64,000 nucleotides of DNA from Candidatus Tepidiaquacellales bacterium UBA2330 (GCA_002344965.1 DDUU01000026.1:1-64000); one strand, 5' to 3'; positions 38,575 through 47,727 are shown, counted from the first letter of the stretch. Notes: generated by a model not told the origin, from the sequence alone. Made by a program: numbers and translations.

Positions 38575-39834
38575 TTACATATCATCAGGATTCTGAATCA
38601 GTCTTGCAGATGCGCCGAAAGTAAAGTAACTCCATATCCATGTGATGAGAATAGAGATTTTATTCTTAAATCCAACCTGGTAAAAAAGATGAACAAACAG
38701 CCACAAAAGCCATGCAAAAAATCCGGTAAAGCTGATTCCGGGGAATTCCGCAACGGCATCTTTCCTTCCTATTGTGGCCATGTTTCCTTTATTGACATAT
38801 CTGAACGGCTCCGTGCTTTTTCCTTTGATTTTTCTGATAATGGAAGCGGCAACATATCTGCCCTGCTGCATTGCAACCGCGGAAACGCCGGGCAATGGTT
38901 TTCCGTCTTTAGTTTTAAAATCGGAAGCGTCACCTATCACATATACATCGGGATATTCATTTAAAGAACAAAACTCATTTACGACTACTCTCTTTTGTCT
39001 GTCAACATTAAATCCTGAATTTGCATTAAGCGGAGCAGCTTCTACTCCTGCAGCCCAGATGATAAGTTCACCGGATATCTCCTTTTCTCCGTAAGGATTT
39101 TTTATAAATACTTTTTTATTTTCTATATTCATTACACGCGTGTTAAGCATAACTTCGACGCCTCTTTTCTCAAGACGTTTCTTGGTATATACCGAGAGTT
39201 TGCGGTCAAATGACGGTAACAGATCTGAACCGCCTTCGATAAGAATTATTTTCGCTTTACGGGTGTCAATGTTTCTGAAATCATTATTGATAATACTGTG
39301 TGAAAGCTCTGCTATCGATCCGGCAAGCTCAACGCCTGTAGGACCGCCGCCGATTATTATATATTTCAGCAGCTCTTCTGATCTTTCAGGATGGTTTTCA
39401 GCTTCTTCAAAAGAAATTAAAAGTCTGTTTCTTATTCTAAGAGCGTCATAAATATTTTTCAGTCCGGGCGAATAATTCTTCCAGTCTGAATGTCCGAAAT
39501 AACCTGTCCGGGCTCCGGTGGCGATGATAAGATAATCATAGGACAATTCCTTCTTATTCAGATATACTATATTTCTGCTCTTATCAATTTTCGTAACTTC
39601 ATCCATCAGAACAGTAACATTTTTCAATCTGTCAGTGATTGATCTGATTGGAATTCCGATATCTGCGGGGCTGAGCACTGCTGTTGCAACCTGATAAAGC
39701 AGCGGCTGAAACAGGTGATGATTGTTTCTGTCTATCAGTGTGATCATCACGTCCTTATTTTTAGATAATTTCTTCACTGCCTGCAGACCGCCGAATCCTG
39801 CGCCAATTACTACTACATGTTTCTTTACATTCAA
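38575..39834 (-). CDS. ndh: Type II NADH dehydrogenase (NDH-2)
   Basis: 419 residues. FAD-binding GAGFGG at 11-16, NHHLFQPLLYQVATAVLSPADIGIPIR (typical NDH-2 quinone-site region), a second dinucleotide motif YIIIGGGPTGVELAGSIAEL, and CSLNEYPDVYVIGDASDF near the FAD tail. The C-terminus has the membrane-associating segment typical of NDH-2 (FTGFFAWLLWLFVHLFYQVGFKNK). It transfers electrons from NADH to the quinone pool without pumping protons; the quinone is probably menaquinone, given menA in this window. Start is TTG at 39834, as no ATG precedes the Rossmann motif. Confidence 0.9.
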   Translation of the reverse strand: MNVKKHVVVIGAGFGGLQAVKKLSKNKDVMITLIDRNNHHLFQPLLYQVATAVLSPADIGIPIRSITDRLKNVTVLMDEVTKIDKSRNIVYLNKKELSYDYLIIATGARTGYFGHSDWKNYSPGLKNIYDALRIRNRLLISFEEAENHPERSEELLKYIIIGGGPTGVELAGSIAELSHSIINNDFRNIDTRKAKIILIEGGSDLLPSFDRKLSVYTKKRLEKRGVEVMLNTRVMNIENKKVFIKNPYGEKEISGELIIWAAGVEAAPLNANSGFNVDRQKRVVVNEFCSLNEYPDVYVIGDASDFKTKDGKPLPGVSAVAMQQGRYVAASIIRKIKGKSTEPFRYVNKGNMATIGRKDAVAEFPGISFTGFFAWLLWLFVHLFYQVGFKNKISILITWIWSYFTFGASARLIQNPDDM

Positions 39835-40150
39835 GGTTGATCATTTAAAATAAAAAAACTGCCGGTATTGCTTCAAACAGACTGCAAAATAATATATATA
39901 GTTCATTAAAATGATTTAAAAATTTTACTAATAATAATATCCGGTAAATCTTAAATGCATAATGTAAACTTAAGACACATACATAAATGAAAATCATATA
40001 AAAAATTATGTGTGCGGATATAATTAAATTGCTATCAGAAAATAAACTCATTCGCAAATATAAGCAGTTGAAGTTTTTTTTCAATAAATGTATCTTGACT
40101 CATTTCAAAATTCATTTTTTTTTATCAAAAAATATAAATCTCAATTTTTT
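39835..40150. other. AT-rich intergenic region, nothing recognised
   Basis: About 315 bases between ndh (minus) and the YbjQ-family gene (plus). Very AT-rich, no hairpin, repeat or ORF that I can support. It must contain the divergent promoters. Confidence 0.45.
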
Positions 40151-40480
40151 ATGGACAGAAATTTTATAACCACTGCTTTTGATTTTGAAGGATGCAGGAT
40201 CACAAAAAATCTCGGCATTGTAAGAGGCATTATTGTACGCTCCCGGAATATATTTGCTAATATCGGTGCCGGATTTCAAACTCTTGTCGGAGGTGACATT
40301 ACTTTATATACCGAACTTTGTGAAAAGACAAGAGCTGATGCATTTGAACAGATGGTACAGCACGCTGAAGAGATAGGAGCTAATGCAATAATTGGAATGC
40401 GGTATGATGCAAACGAAGTTACTTCAGGAGTAACTGAAGTACTTGCTTATGGCACGGCTGTGGTCGTAGAAAAGAAATAA
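40151..40480 (+). CDS. YbjQ/UPF0145-family heavy-metal-binding-domain protein
   Basis: 109 residues from ATG at 40151; an ATG at 40088 would add 21 residues not expected by family length. VRGIIVRSRNIFANIGAGFQTLVGGDITLYTELCEKTRADAFEQMVQHAEEIGANAIIGMRYDA is diagnostic of the YbjQ family (small pentameric beta-barrel). Function uncertain. Convergent with the MFS gene, stops 1 base apart. Confidence 0.88.
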   Translation: MDRNFITTAFDFEGCRITKNLGIVRGIIVRSRNIFANIGAGFQTLVGGDITLYTELCEKTRADAFEQMVQHAEEIGANAIIGMRYDANEVTSGVTEVLAYGTAVVVEKK

Positions 40481-40481
40481 T

Positions 40482-41750
40482 TTATCTAAACGGTAAATCA
40501 CATTGACTATTTCTGCTTTCCCGCAGCATCAGTATTCCGCCTGTCAGAAAAAATAATGATGATACAATAAACGTCGCTTCCACGGAAAATATTCTTAAAA
40601 TAAAATATCCGATAAAAGGAGCAAACAGGCCTCTGACACCGGTCAAAGTAATATGAACCGCCTGATAATTTGCAACTTCAGAATGCGGAGCATAAAAAAT
40701 CGAACTCAGATTCCAGGACAGCGTAATACCGCTCATCATTATACCGAAATAAAAATATGTGATATACAGCAGCGTATCAGCGCCGATTAAATTCATATTC
40801 ACTCCGAATATTTTAATGGAGATCATCATTAGAGGATAAAGAACAAGCGCAAGAAAAAGATAACCGCAGAATTTTGTAGGATTTCCTGAGCCGTGCATTT
40901 TCCCCATCAGAGGCGTAAATAAAATAGTGGATGTATAGAACACCATTCCTTTTGCAATAGAAATCGGAGAATAGTCAAGCTTCAGATTCTCAACCAGGAA
41001 AATCGGTACAGCCGGTGATGCAATCATGAAAGCCACTCCGTAAAGAAAAAAGAAAGACTCAAACCTGAAAAAAGGTTTATTTTCCCTGAAAATTCTCATC
41101 ATATTTCTGATTGGTAAAATGAGAATATCCTTAAATAATTTAAAATCAATTTTTCCCGTAAACAGAACTCCGCTGTCAGGATAAAAACTTTTTCCAAGTT
41201 TTACCAGCTTTGCAAGGAATATGTAAGAAATAATTTCGAACACGGCGGCTACCGGAAACATAAATTTATATACTTTATAATTTATGTCAAGCAGATATCC
41301 GAATAACGTTCCTACAATTAGTACTGAGATTGTATAAACACTGGAAGCATAAGAATATAACAGGCTTCTTCTTTCTGCTGTGTAGTTATGCTTGAAGACA
41401 GTGTTCCACGTCGGTTTCAGAAGCGAATCAACATAGCTCATTGCAGCGAGGCAAAAAATAAAAAACGAAGGAGATTCAAAAAAGGGAATGATAAGCAGAA
41501 ACATTCTGCTGAAGACAGCCATTATAATTATCATCCTCGGCTGATTGTTTGAGCGGTTGATTATTTCAGATCCGTATATTGAAAATAAAAATGCCGAGCT
41601 TCCCAGAAATATAAGTATTGTAACTTCAAAGTCCGTTGCAAGAAGTGATTTTTTTAAAATGACTTCCTGAAGAAGAAGAATGCCGAAAGCAATTCCCGTA
41701 AAAATCTGTGAGATAAGATGAAGCCGGAAGGTTTTTCTTTCAAGAACCAT
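40482..41750 (-). CDS. Major facilitator superfamily transporter
   Basis: About 422 residues from ATG at 41750; a TTG at 41801 would add 17 hydrophilic residues and overlap the RapZ-like gene by 17 bases. About 12 transmembrane helices with a central loop (~residues 195-220). MVLERKTFRLHLISQIFTGIAFGILLLQEVILKKSL at the N-terminus, SYVDSLLKPTWNTVFKHN, and VEATFIVSSLFFLTGGILML at the end. Substrate not predictable. Located right after the RapZ C-terminal-domain gene in the same direction. Confidence 0.8.
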   Translation of the reverse strand: MVLERKTFRLHLISQIFTGIAFGILLLQEVILKKSLLATDFEVTILIFLGSSAFLFSIYGSEIINRSNNQPRMIIIMAVFSRMFLLIIPFFESPSFFIFCLAAMSYVDSLLKPTWNTVFKHNYTAERRSLLYSYASSVYTISVLIVGTLFGYLLDINYKVYKFMFPVAAVFEIISYIFLAKLVKLGKSFYPDSGVLFTGKIDFKLFKDILILPIRNMMRIFRENKPFFRFESFFFLYGVAFMIASPAVPIFLVENLKLDYSPISIAKGMVFYTSTILFTPLMGKMHGSGNPTKFCGYLFLALVLYPLMMISIKIFGVNMNLIGADTLLYITYFYFGIMMSGITLSWNLSSIFYAPHSEVANYQAVHITLTGVRGLFAPFIGYFILRIFSVEATFIVSSLFFLTGGILMLRESRNSQCDLPFR

Positions 41751-41784
41751 GACTTCGTTTGAAGCATAGACGTTTTTTTTGTTA

Positions 41785-42201
41785 TTATTTTCCGAAGCCA
41801 AATCCCTTCCCGATTACTGTATGAGTTAAAGTCACTTTTACATTCGGAAACTTTTCATTTATATGATTCAGTGTTTGCTCGGCAGCATATACCGACCTGT
41901 GCTGACCTCCCGTGCATCCGAACGAGATCATCAGATCAGTGAAATTCCTTCCGGAATAATTTTCTATGGCAGGATCAATAATATTAAATACATTAACAAG
42001 AAAATCTTTCATTTCTTTTCGGGAATCAAGAAAACGAATCACTTTTTCATCTTTACCGGTAAGAGATTTGAATTCTTCCTCCCGCCCGGGATTATAGATA
42101 AATCTGCAGTCGAAAACGAATCCGCCTCCGTTACCTGAATTATCTTCAGGTATTCCTTCTTTTTTGTAACTGAAAGAATTAAGATTAATAGATAATGGCA
42201 T
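41785..42201 (-). CDS. Stand-alone RapZ C-terminal-domain protein
   Basis: 138 residues. FVFDCRFIYNPGREEEFKSLTGKDEKV and FGCTGGQHRSVYAAEQTLNHI are the signature of the C-terminal, RNA-/ligand-binding domain of RapZ (RNase adapter). The N-terminal P-loop ATPase half of full RapZ (~280 residues) is absent, and no separate copy is next to it. In E. coli RapZ senses GlcN6P and directs sRNA decay; the role of the isolated domain is not established. ATG start at 42201; possibly an operon with the downstream MFS gene. Confidence 0.85.
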   Translation of the reverse strand: MPLSINLNSFSYKKEGIPEDNSGNGGGFVFDCRFIYNPGREEEFKSLTGKDEKVIRFLDSRKEMKDFLVNVFNIIDPAIENYSGRNFTDLMISFGCTGGQHRSVYAAEQTLNHINEKFPNVKVTLTHTVIGKGFGFGK

Positions 42202-42315
42202 AAAATATTTTTCTTAATATATCAAACACTTGCTGAAATTTAAGTGAACAAATGTAAATCAATGTATATTTAAAAAGTTATAATGGTAACACATTTTTAC
42301 ATACTCAAAAATTTA

Positions 42316-43383
42316 TTAAAACAAACTGCCCTGCCCGTATGCCGGCAATGTAAATTTATCAGCTGACAGTTTTAAAACATTCTCATTCAATCCGTATTTC
42401 CTGCAGCCGGAATCAAAGATCATTTTTATCAAATCAGCGTATTTCCCTTCGCCCGTAAGTCTTCTTCCGAAAGTATGATTGTAAAGTCCGCCGCCGTGCA
42501 TTTCTCTGACTCTGTTAAGTATTTTAACTGATCTTTCCGGATAGTTTTTCTCAAGCCAGTTTTCAAAAAGTATTTTCACAGAGTGCGGTAATCTGAGAAT
42601 GACTCTGCCTGCAAATGCAGCACCTCTTTCAGAACTTTGCTTCAGAATTTCCGGAATTTCCTCGTCTGTCAGACCCGGAATGATCGGTGCAATGTTTACT
42701 CCCGCCGGTATTCCCTTTGATGAGAGATATTCTATTGTATCAAGTCTTTTTGCCGGAGAAGATGTCCTCGGCTCCATTTTTCTCTGCAGATCAAAATTCA
42801 AAGTAGTAATTGAAACAATAACCTTTACAATATTCAGCTCAGCCATTTCTGTCAGAATATCAGCATCTCTTTTTATAAGTGAATTTTTTGTAATGATCAT
42901 CACGGGATTTCTGAATTCACTGAATACTTCAAGACATTTTCTGGTGATCTGAAGCTTTCTTTCGACCGGCTGATAACAATCCGTATTTCCAGAAAAAAAT
43001 ACAGGCTGCGGGATCCATGACTTTTTCAAAAACTCTTTCCTTAACAGATCCGGTGCATTTTGCTTTACCATAATCTTTGATTCAAAGTCCAGCCCTGATG
43101 AAAATCCCAGATATTCATGTGTAGGTCTGGCGTAACAATAGATACATCCGTGCTCGCAGCCGCGGTAAGGATTGATGCTGAACTTTGCTTTTATGTCCGG
43201 ACTTTTGTTTTCAGTCAGAACTGATTTCGAATCATCGTTAAAATACTCCGTAACAATTTTTCTGTCATCTTCCGTATTTTCAAAATATTCATCGTCAAAA
43301 AAATCCTCATCACTGTGTATTTTTTCGAACCTGTTGGGCAGGTTATACTGTGACCCGCGTCCTTTGTGATCTTTTAGATTCAT
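42316..43383 (-). CDS. PA0069-family radical SAM protein
   Basis: 355 residues. The [4Fe-4S] motif is CEHGCIYC (Cys76, Cys80, Cys83). NPYRGCEHGCIYCYARPTHEYLGFSSGLDFE, FFSGNTDCYQPVERKLQITRKCLEV, and PGLTDEEIPEILK are characteristic of the PA0069/SplB-related group. The reaction is unknown. The acidic N-terminus (HSDEDFFDDEYFENTEDD) is unusual but family-compatible. Monocistronic; ATG start. Confidence 0.88.
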   Translation of the reverse strand: MNLKDHKGRGSQYNLPNRFEKIHSDEDFFDDEYFENTEDDRKIVTEYFNDDSKSVLTENKSPDIKAKFSINPYRGCEHGCIYCYARPTHEYLGFSSGLDFESKIMVKQNAPDLLRKEFLKKSWIPQPVFFSGNTDCYQPVERKLQITRKCLEVFSEFRNPVMIITKNSLIKRDADILTEMAELNIVKVIVSITTLNFDLQRKMEPRTSSPAKRLDTIEYLSSKGIPAGVNIAPIIPGLTDEEIPEILKQSSERGAAFAGRVILRLPHSVKILFENWLEKNYPERSVKILNRVREMHGGGLYNHTFGRRLTGEGKYADLIKMIFDSGCRKYGLNENVLKLSADKFTLPAYGQGSLF

Positions 43384-43575
43384 TTAAATATTTTGAAAGA
43401 ATTTATAAACCTACCCTTAAAATATTAAGGTAATAATACGGTATAAAATCTTTAAAATAAAGTTGCGAAAATTTAAGTAAACTTACCTATGTAAATAGTG
43501 TGATGTCTGCTATTAATTTTTCAAATGTATATCAGCATTTTTGTACAGATTGATTTTTGAAAAATAAAATTAAAC

Positions 43576-43962
43576 ATGAAAACAATAATAATTTTAATGA
43601 CATATTTTATCTTATCGCAGAGTTCCGCTCATTCAAATATTATTCATGATCTGCCGGAAGGAAACTATACTGCTGCATTTACTGAAGATGAGCTATTGAA
43701 ACATCTGGAGATAACGGAAAGCAAGAACTCTTCTTCCGGAACGGCAGTAATTCCTTTTGAGCTGAAAATGGAAGGCTATGTTAAGCTGAGCATATATGAA
43801 AAGAACGGTAAACTATATGAAACGCTTGTAGACGGATATATGTATCCCGGAAAATATTACGTTATTTTCAAACCCGGAGTTGAAAGACTGCCGGAGGAGT
43901 TTGAATTCAGACTCGAGGAGTCAGGAAATATTCTTGCAAACTCGTTTCTGATAAAAAGATAA
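43576..43962 (+). CDS. Small secreted CTD-like protein
   Basis: 128 residues: a signal peptide (MKTIIILMTYFILSQSSAHS) then ~105 residues. The mature part, IPFELKMEGYVKLSIYEKNGKLYETLVDGYMYPGKYYVIFKPG ... FEFRLEESGNILANSFLIKR, follows the same strand order and spacing as the T9SS type A CTDs in this window (...VVYNxLGxxVxTLVxxxLxPGxYxVxFxxSxLxSGxYFYRL...KKMxLIK), but without the NYPNPFNP motif or any cargo domain. It may be a free-standing CTD-fold protein. Function unknown. Confidence 0.6.
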   Translation: MKTIIILMTYFILSQSSAHSNIIHDLPEGNYTAAFTEDELLKHLEITESKNSSSGTAVIPFELKMEGYVKLSIYEKNGKLYETLVDGYMYPGKYYVIFKPGVERLPEEFEFRLEESGNILANSFLIKR

Positions 43963-44026
43963 AAGTGTTTACTAATCGGTAAATATTGTTGGTGCATAAC
44001 CCCAAATATGACCCGACCCTCAGGAT

Positions 44027-44053
44027 AACAGGACAGAAATTCTGTCCTGTTTC
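44027..44053. terminator. Bidirectional terminator between convergent genes
   Basis: Twelve-base arms AACAGGACAGAA / TTCTGTCCTGTT (44027-44038 and 44040-44051) between the small CTD-like gene and the DUF4349 gene. The T-runs are short. Confidence 0.7.
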
Positions 44054-44075
44054 CTTAAGAGGATCAAACACTTAA

Positions 44076-44987
44076 TTAAGATTTCTGGAGCTTTAATTTT
44101 CTTTGCCTGTAAAATTTTCTGAAAAAATAAATTGCCAAAAGGATCATAACAATTAACGGCAGGGAAGAAATTATAAAAGTAATCATAAAACCAAACATTC
44201 CAATAAATCCCTGAAGTCCTTCCTTTACGCTGTTTTCCATCTCATATAAAAAACCTGATCCTGAAGCGGTCTGAAGCATTGAAGGTTCGTAAAGCGAAAT
44301 GCTTACCGTAGAATATGCCGACTGATTTTTCAGAAAATTCATTCTGCCTTCCGTGCTTTCAATTCTTTCCCTCACTGCTGAAAGCTTTTCCTCAACATTA
44401 ACAACGTCGCTTAATCCGTCAGTCCTGGTATTAAGCAGATCAAGTAATCTTTTCTCCAGTTCTCTTTGAGTTTTTAGACGCGCTGTAAGATCAATGAACT
44501 CGGATGTAACGTCATCTCCGGAAATATCCTGAGACATAATATTCCCGGCTGCTGCAAGACCTTTAAGGAACGGATCAAAATTTGAAGCAGGTACTCTTGC
44601 CGTAATGCTGCCCTGTTTTTTTCCTGCTGCATTAAGCTTTGAAGATGAAGCAGTTATATAACCGTTAAACTCTTTTACAATTTCCGAAATTTTATTTTCC
44701 GTGACGGTTAAATTTTCAGTTTCTATTCCTATATTTCCGTTACGGATAAACATCCTTTCATTCACAACCGGATTTTCCAATGAAGCAGAAGTAACTGACT
44801 GATCATTAATTTTCTGTTTAATATTACTATACGATCGTTTTAAATTATCCTGATCAACTGATGCTCCTTCATGAACAGGCGCTGACTGATTATCGGAGCC
44901 GGAATCATTTTTTTTACTGCATCCGGAATAGATTAAGAGCAGTACGCTGAATGCTACAGCTGAGATTGATCTGATTAAGTTTTTCAT
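44076..44987 (-). CDS. DUF4349-domain lipoprotein
   Basis: 303 residues. Lipobox LIYSGC with Cys23. The domain is DUF4349: ENLTVTENKISEIVKEFNGYITASSSKLNAAGKKQGSITARVPASNFDPFLKGLAAAGNIMSQDISGDDVTSEFIDLTARLKTQRELEKRLLDLL, followed by a coiled coil with EKLSAVRERIESTEGRMNFLKNQSAYSTVSISL. One transmembrane helix near the C-terminus (FIGMFGFMITFIISSLPLIVMILLAIYFF). Role unknown; envelope-associated. Confidence 0.88.
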   Translation of the reverse strand: MKNLIRSISAVAFSVLLLIYSGCSKKNDSGSDNQSAPVHEGASVDQDNLKRSYSNIKQKINDQSVTSASLENPVVNERMFIRNGNIGIETENLTVTENKISEIVKEFNGYITASSSKLNAAGKKQGSITARVPASNFDPFLKGLAAAGNIMSQDISGDDVTSEFIDLTARLKTQRELEKRLLDLLNTRTDGLSDVVNVEEKLSAVRERIESTEGRMNFLKNQSAYSTVSISLYEPSMLQTASGSGFLYEMENSVKEGLQGFIGMFGFMITFIISSLPLIVMILLAIYFFRKFYRQRKLKLQKS

Positions 44988-45085
44988 GATTTGAAATTAA
45001 TTAATTTTGAAAATGTATTAATCAATTAAAATCAATAAATACTGTAATGTTCCGTTAAGAAATAAAAAAACTTTTCTTTAGTAAT

Positions 45086-45115
45086 CCCCCGAACAATTTA
45101 AAATTAATTCGGGGG
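45086..45115 (-). terminator. Hairpin downstream of glnA
   Basis: CCCCCGAA ... TTCGGGGG, 8-pair stem with a 14-base AT-rich loop, 54 bases past the glnA stop. The downstream T-run on the minus strand is interrupted, so termination is probable but not certain. Confidence 0.5.
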
Positions 45116-45168
45116 CGTAAATTTAAAGAACACTTTCAGAAAATTAACTGAGATAACTGAGGAGATTC

Positions 45169-46623
45169 TTACACTTCATAATACAGATGAAACTCATACG
45201 GATGCGGTCTCAGCTGAACTTCCTTAACTTCTTTTTTCATTTTATAATCTATCCATGTTTCAATCATCTGATCAGTAAATATACCGCCCTGCTTCAGATA
45301 TTCATTGTCCTGCTCGAGATTATGCAAAGCTACTGTCAGATCTTCAGGAGCGTGTCCGAGTTTTTTTAATTCTTTTTCATCCATATGAAAAATATCTCTG
45401 TCGAGCGGATCGCCCGGATTAATTTTGTTTATTATTCCGTCAAGACCTGCGAGCAGTATTGCGGGAAACGCGAGATAAGGATTTGCAGTACCGTCGGGAC
45501 ATCTGAATTCAATTCTTTTAGCTTTGGGATTATCTGAATACATCGGTATTCTGATTGCTGCGCTTCTGTTGCTTTTGGAATATGCAAGATTTACGGGAGC
45601 TTCATATCCGGGAACAAGTCTTTTGTATGAGTTAGTTGTCGGATTTGTAAATGCTAATATTGACGGAGCATGTTTCAGAATACCTCCGATAAAATGCAAA
45701 GCCATTTCACTTAGTCCTGCATATTCATTTCCTGCAAACAGCGGCTGACCGTCTTTCCATAAACTTACGTGAGTATGCATCCCGCTGCCGTTGTCTCCGA
45801 AAAGAGGTTTCGGCATGAAAGTCGCGGTCTTTCCTACAGACTTCGCGGTATTTTTAACTATATATTTAAACATCTGAAGATTATCTGCGCAGTCAAGCAG
45901 CGGACAGTATTTAAAATCAATTTCCGCCTGACCTCCTGTGGCAACTTCGTGATGATGCATCTCAACGTCAATTCCGACATTGATTAAATTTTCCACCATC
46001 AGACTCCGCAGATCATTTGTCGAGTCAGACGGGGGAACAGGGAAGTAGCCTTCCTTAAGTCGTATCTTATGTCCGAGATTAAGCTCCTTCTCACTGCCGG
46101 TATTCCAGAATCCTTCTGTAGAATCAATCCTGTACCAGCTTGAATACTCGTTAATATTATAAGCTACATGATCGAGGATAAAAAACTCAGCTTCAGGTCC
46201 GATATATACCGTATCTGCAATCCCGGTTGATTTAAGATATTCTACAGCTTTCCTTGCAATATTTCTCGGATCCAGATCATATATCTTTTTTGATTCCGGT
46301 TCATAAATATTGCAGATCATGCTCAGAGTTTTTGTTGTCATAAAAGGATCGACATTTGCTGTCGAAGGATCAGGAATTGCAAGCATGTCTGAATCATTGA
46401 TGCTTTTCCATCCTCTGATTGATGAACCGTCAAATCCGATTCCTTCATAAAATGTAGCTTCTGTAAGTTTGTTCAGCGGAATAGTAAGATGCTGCCACTG
46501 ACCCGGCAGATCAGTAAATCTCAGGTCGATCATTTTGATTTCTTTTTCCTTTAACAGCTTGAAAACGTCATTGATCTTTTTAATTTTTTCCTTTTCTTCC
46601 TCGATGTTGGTTTTTTCAGACAT
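45169..46623 (-). CDS. glnA: Type I glutamine synthetase lacking the adenylylation tyrosine
   Basis: 484 residues. MIDLRFTDLPGQWQHLTIP, GFDGSSIRGW, GPEAEFFILD, MHHHEVATGGQAEIDFKY, FMPKPLFGDNGSGMHTHVSLWKDG and NRSAAIRIP identify GSI; the DGSGMHTHVS equivalent and MPKP motifs are intact. Glutamate + NH3 + ATP to glutamine. At the adenylylation loop the sequence is DRDIFHMDEKELKKL, with Phe412 where enterobacterial GS has the adenylylated Tyr (NLYDLP), so it is not expected to be controlled by GlnE. Downstream of an Lrp-type regulator by 15 bases, so probably coregulated with it. Confidence 0.95.
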   Translation of the reverse strand: MSEKTNIEEEKEKIKKINDVFKLLKEKEIKMIDLRFTDLPGQWQHLTIPLNKLTEATFYEGIGFDGSSIRGWKSINDSDMLAIPDPSTANVDPFMTTKTLSMICNIYEPESKKIYDLDPRNIARKAVEYLKSTGIADTVYIGPEAEFFILDHVAYNINEYSSWYRIDSTEGFWNTGSEKELNLGHKIRLKEGYFPVPPSDSTNDLRSLMVENLINVGIDVEMHHHEVATGGQAEIDFKYCPLLDCADNLQMFKYIVKNTAKSVGKTATFMPKPLFGDNGSGMHTHVSLWKDGQPLFAGNEYAGLSEMALHFIGGILKHAPSILAFTNPTTNSYKRLVPGYEAPVNLAYSKSNRSAAIRIPMYSDNPKAKRIEFRCPDGTANPYLAFPAILLAGLDGIINKINPGDPLDRDIFHMDEKELKKLGHAPEDLTVALHNLEQDNEYLKQGGIFTDQMIETWIDYKMKKEVKEVQLRPHPYEFHLYYEV

Positions 46624-46638
46624 AGATTATTATTTAAT

Positions 46639-47109
46639 TTATTTAATATTAATTTCAAAAGTTTCTTTATGTGTGGAAAGCACTATGCTTGTCTTTGATG
46701 ATTTTACCCCCGGCCAGTTCTGTATCTTTGATAAAAGCTTTTCAAGCGTGGTGGTGTTTTCTGTTCTTATCTTAAGCAGATGCGAGCCGTCGCCTGTTAT
46801 GGAATGACATTCCAGCACTTCCTTCATATTCTGACTGTGCTCGACTATGCTCGGATAATGTTTTGATGATTCGCTTATGACAAAAATAAAACAGGTAATG
46901 TCCTGTTTCAGTTTTTTATGATTCAGGATAGCATGATATGATTTAATGTAATCATGAGATTCGAGTTTTGTAATTCTGTCAATGGTGGATGGCAGGGAAA
47001 GACCTATCTTTTCCGCCAGTTCATTTTTCTTTAACTGAGAATTCTTCTGAAGTTCGGATAGTATCTTAATGTCTATCTGATCAAGCTTCAGCTCATCGGT
47101 ATTTTTCAA
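46639..47109 (-). CDS. Lrp/AsnC-family transcriptional regulator
   Basis: 156 residues. LDQIDIKILSELQKNSQLKKNELAEKIGLSLPSTIDRITKLESHDYIKSYHAILN is the Lrp-type winged helix-turn-helix, followed by the RAM/ligand-binding domain (CFIFVISES..., VLECHSITGDGSHLLKIRTENTTTLEKLLSKIQNWPGVKSSKTSIVL). The start is TTG at 47109. It lies directly upstream of glnA (15 bases), suggesting control of nitrogen or amino-acid metabolism, including itself and glnA. Confidence 0.93.
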   Translation of the reverse strand: MKNTDELKLDQIDIKILSELQKNSQLKKNELAEKIGLSLPSTIDRITKLESHDYIKSYHAILNHKKLKQDITCFIFVISESSKHYPSIVEHSQNMKEVLECHSITGDGSHLLKIRTENTTTLEKLLSKIQNWPGVKSSKTSIVLSTHKETFEINIK

Positions 47110-47333
47110 TAAAGTAGAAATGCCTTAATTATTTAGGTTAATCTTAAAAATTTCCTAACAAAATAAGGCAAATGATTTGTTTTGTCAAGTAAGTTATGGA
47201 GGAAGATTAAAAAAAAATCAACTGATTAAAACCATTCAGAAATTTAATACAAAATTTAAAAAGTATATTTAAATTGGTTTATCATCTGACTAAATTCCTG
47301 CAAAGAATTTTTAATCAAAAAAAAAATATTAAA

Positions 47334-47666
47334 ATGAATATATACAGAATAATGATTGCAAATGCTTCCGTCCTGATCGGGCTCGGTGTATTCGGCTTTA
47401 TGACTTCGGGAAGTCCGACAGCTCTTATTGCGCCAGGCATCGGACTGATACTTCTCATTCTTTCCTTTTCTGTTAAAAAGGATAACAAGACATCAGCTCA
47501 TATTGCAGTCGCTCTCACCTTTGTTTCTTTCGTGATGTTTCTTGTAACCGGTATCATGAGATCAAATATGATTGTAATTGTAATGGCGGTATTTACTTTT
47601 TTAGCTTTCGTACTTTATATAATGGATTTTATGAAAAGAAAAAAAGAAAGAGAATCAGGAGTTTAA
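47334..47666 (+). CDS. Small integral membrane protein
   Basis: About 111 residues from ATG at 47334 (a TTG 20 codons upstream is possible). Four hydrophobic segments (ANASVLIGLGVFGFMTSG, LIAPGIGLILLILSFSV, IAVALTFVSFVMFLVTGIM, MIVIVMAVFTFLAFVLYIM) and a basic tail (KRKKERESGV). The Gly-rich pattern with SPTALIAPGIGL is reminiscent of TMEM14-like proteins but not enough to assign it. Function unknown. Confidence 0.65.
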   Translation: MNIYRIMIANASVLIGLGVFGFMTSGSPTALIAPGIGLILLILSFSVKKDNKTSAHIAVALTFVSFVMFLVTGIMRSNMIVIVMAVFTFLAFVLYIMDFMKRKKERESGV

Positions 47667-47727
47667 AAATCCCTGTTATTTTTTTGAATTTAAAATTTAT
47701 TCAAACTTAATTTTAATACTGATCCGT

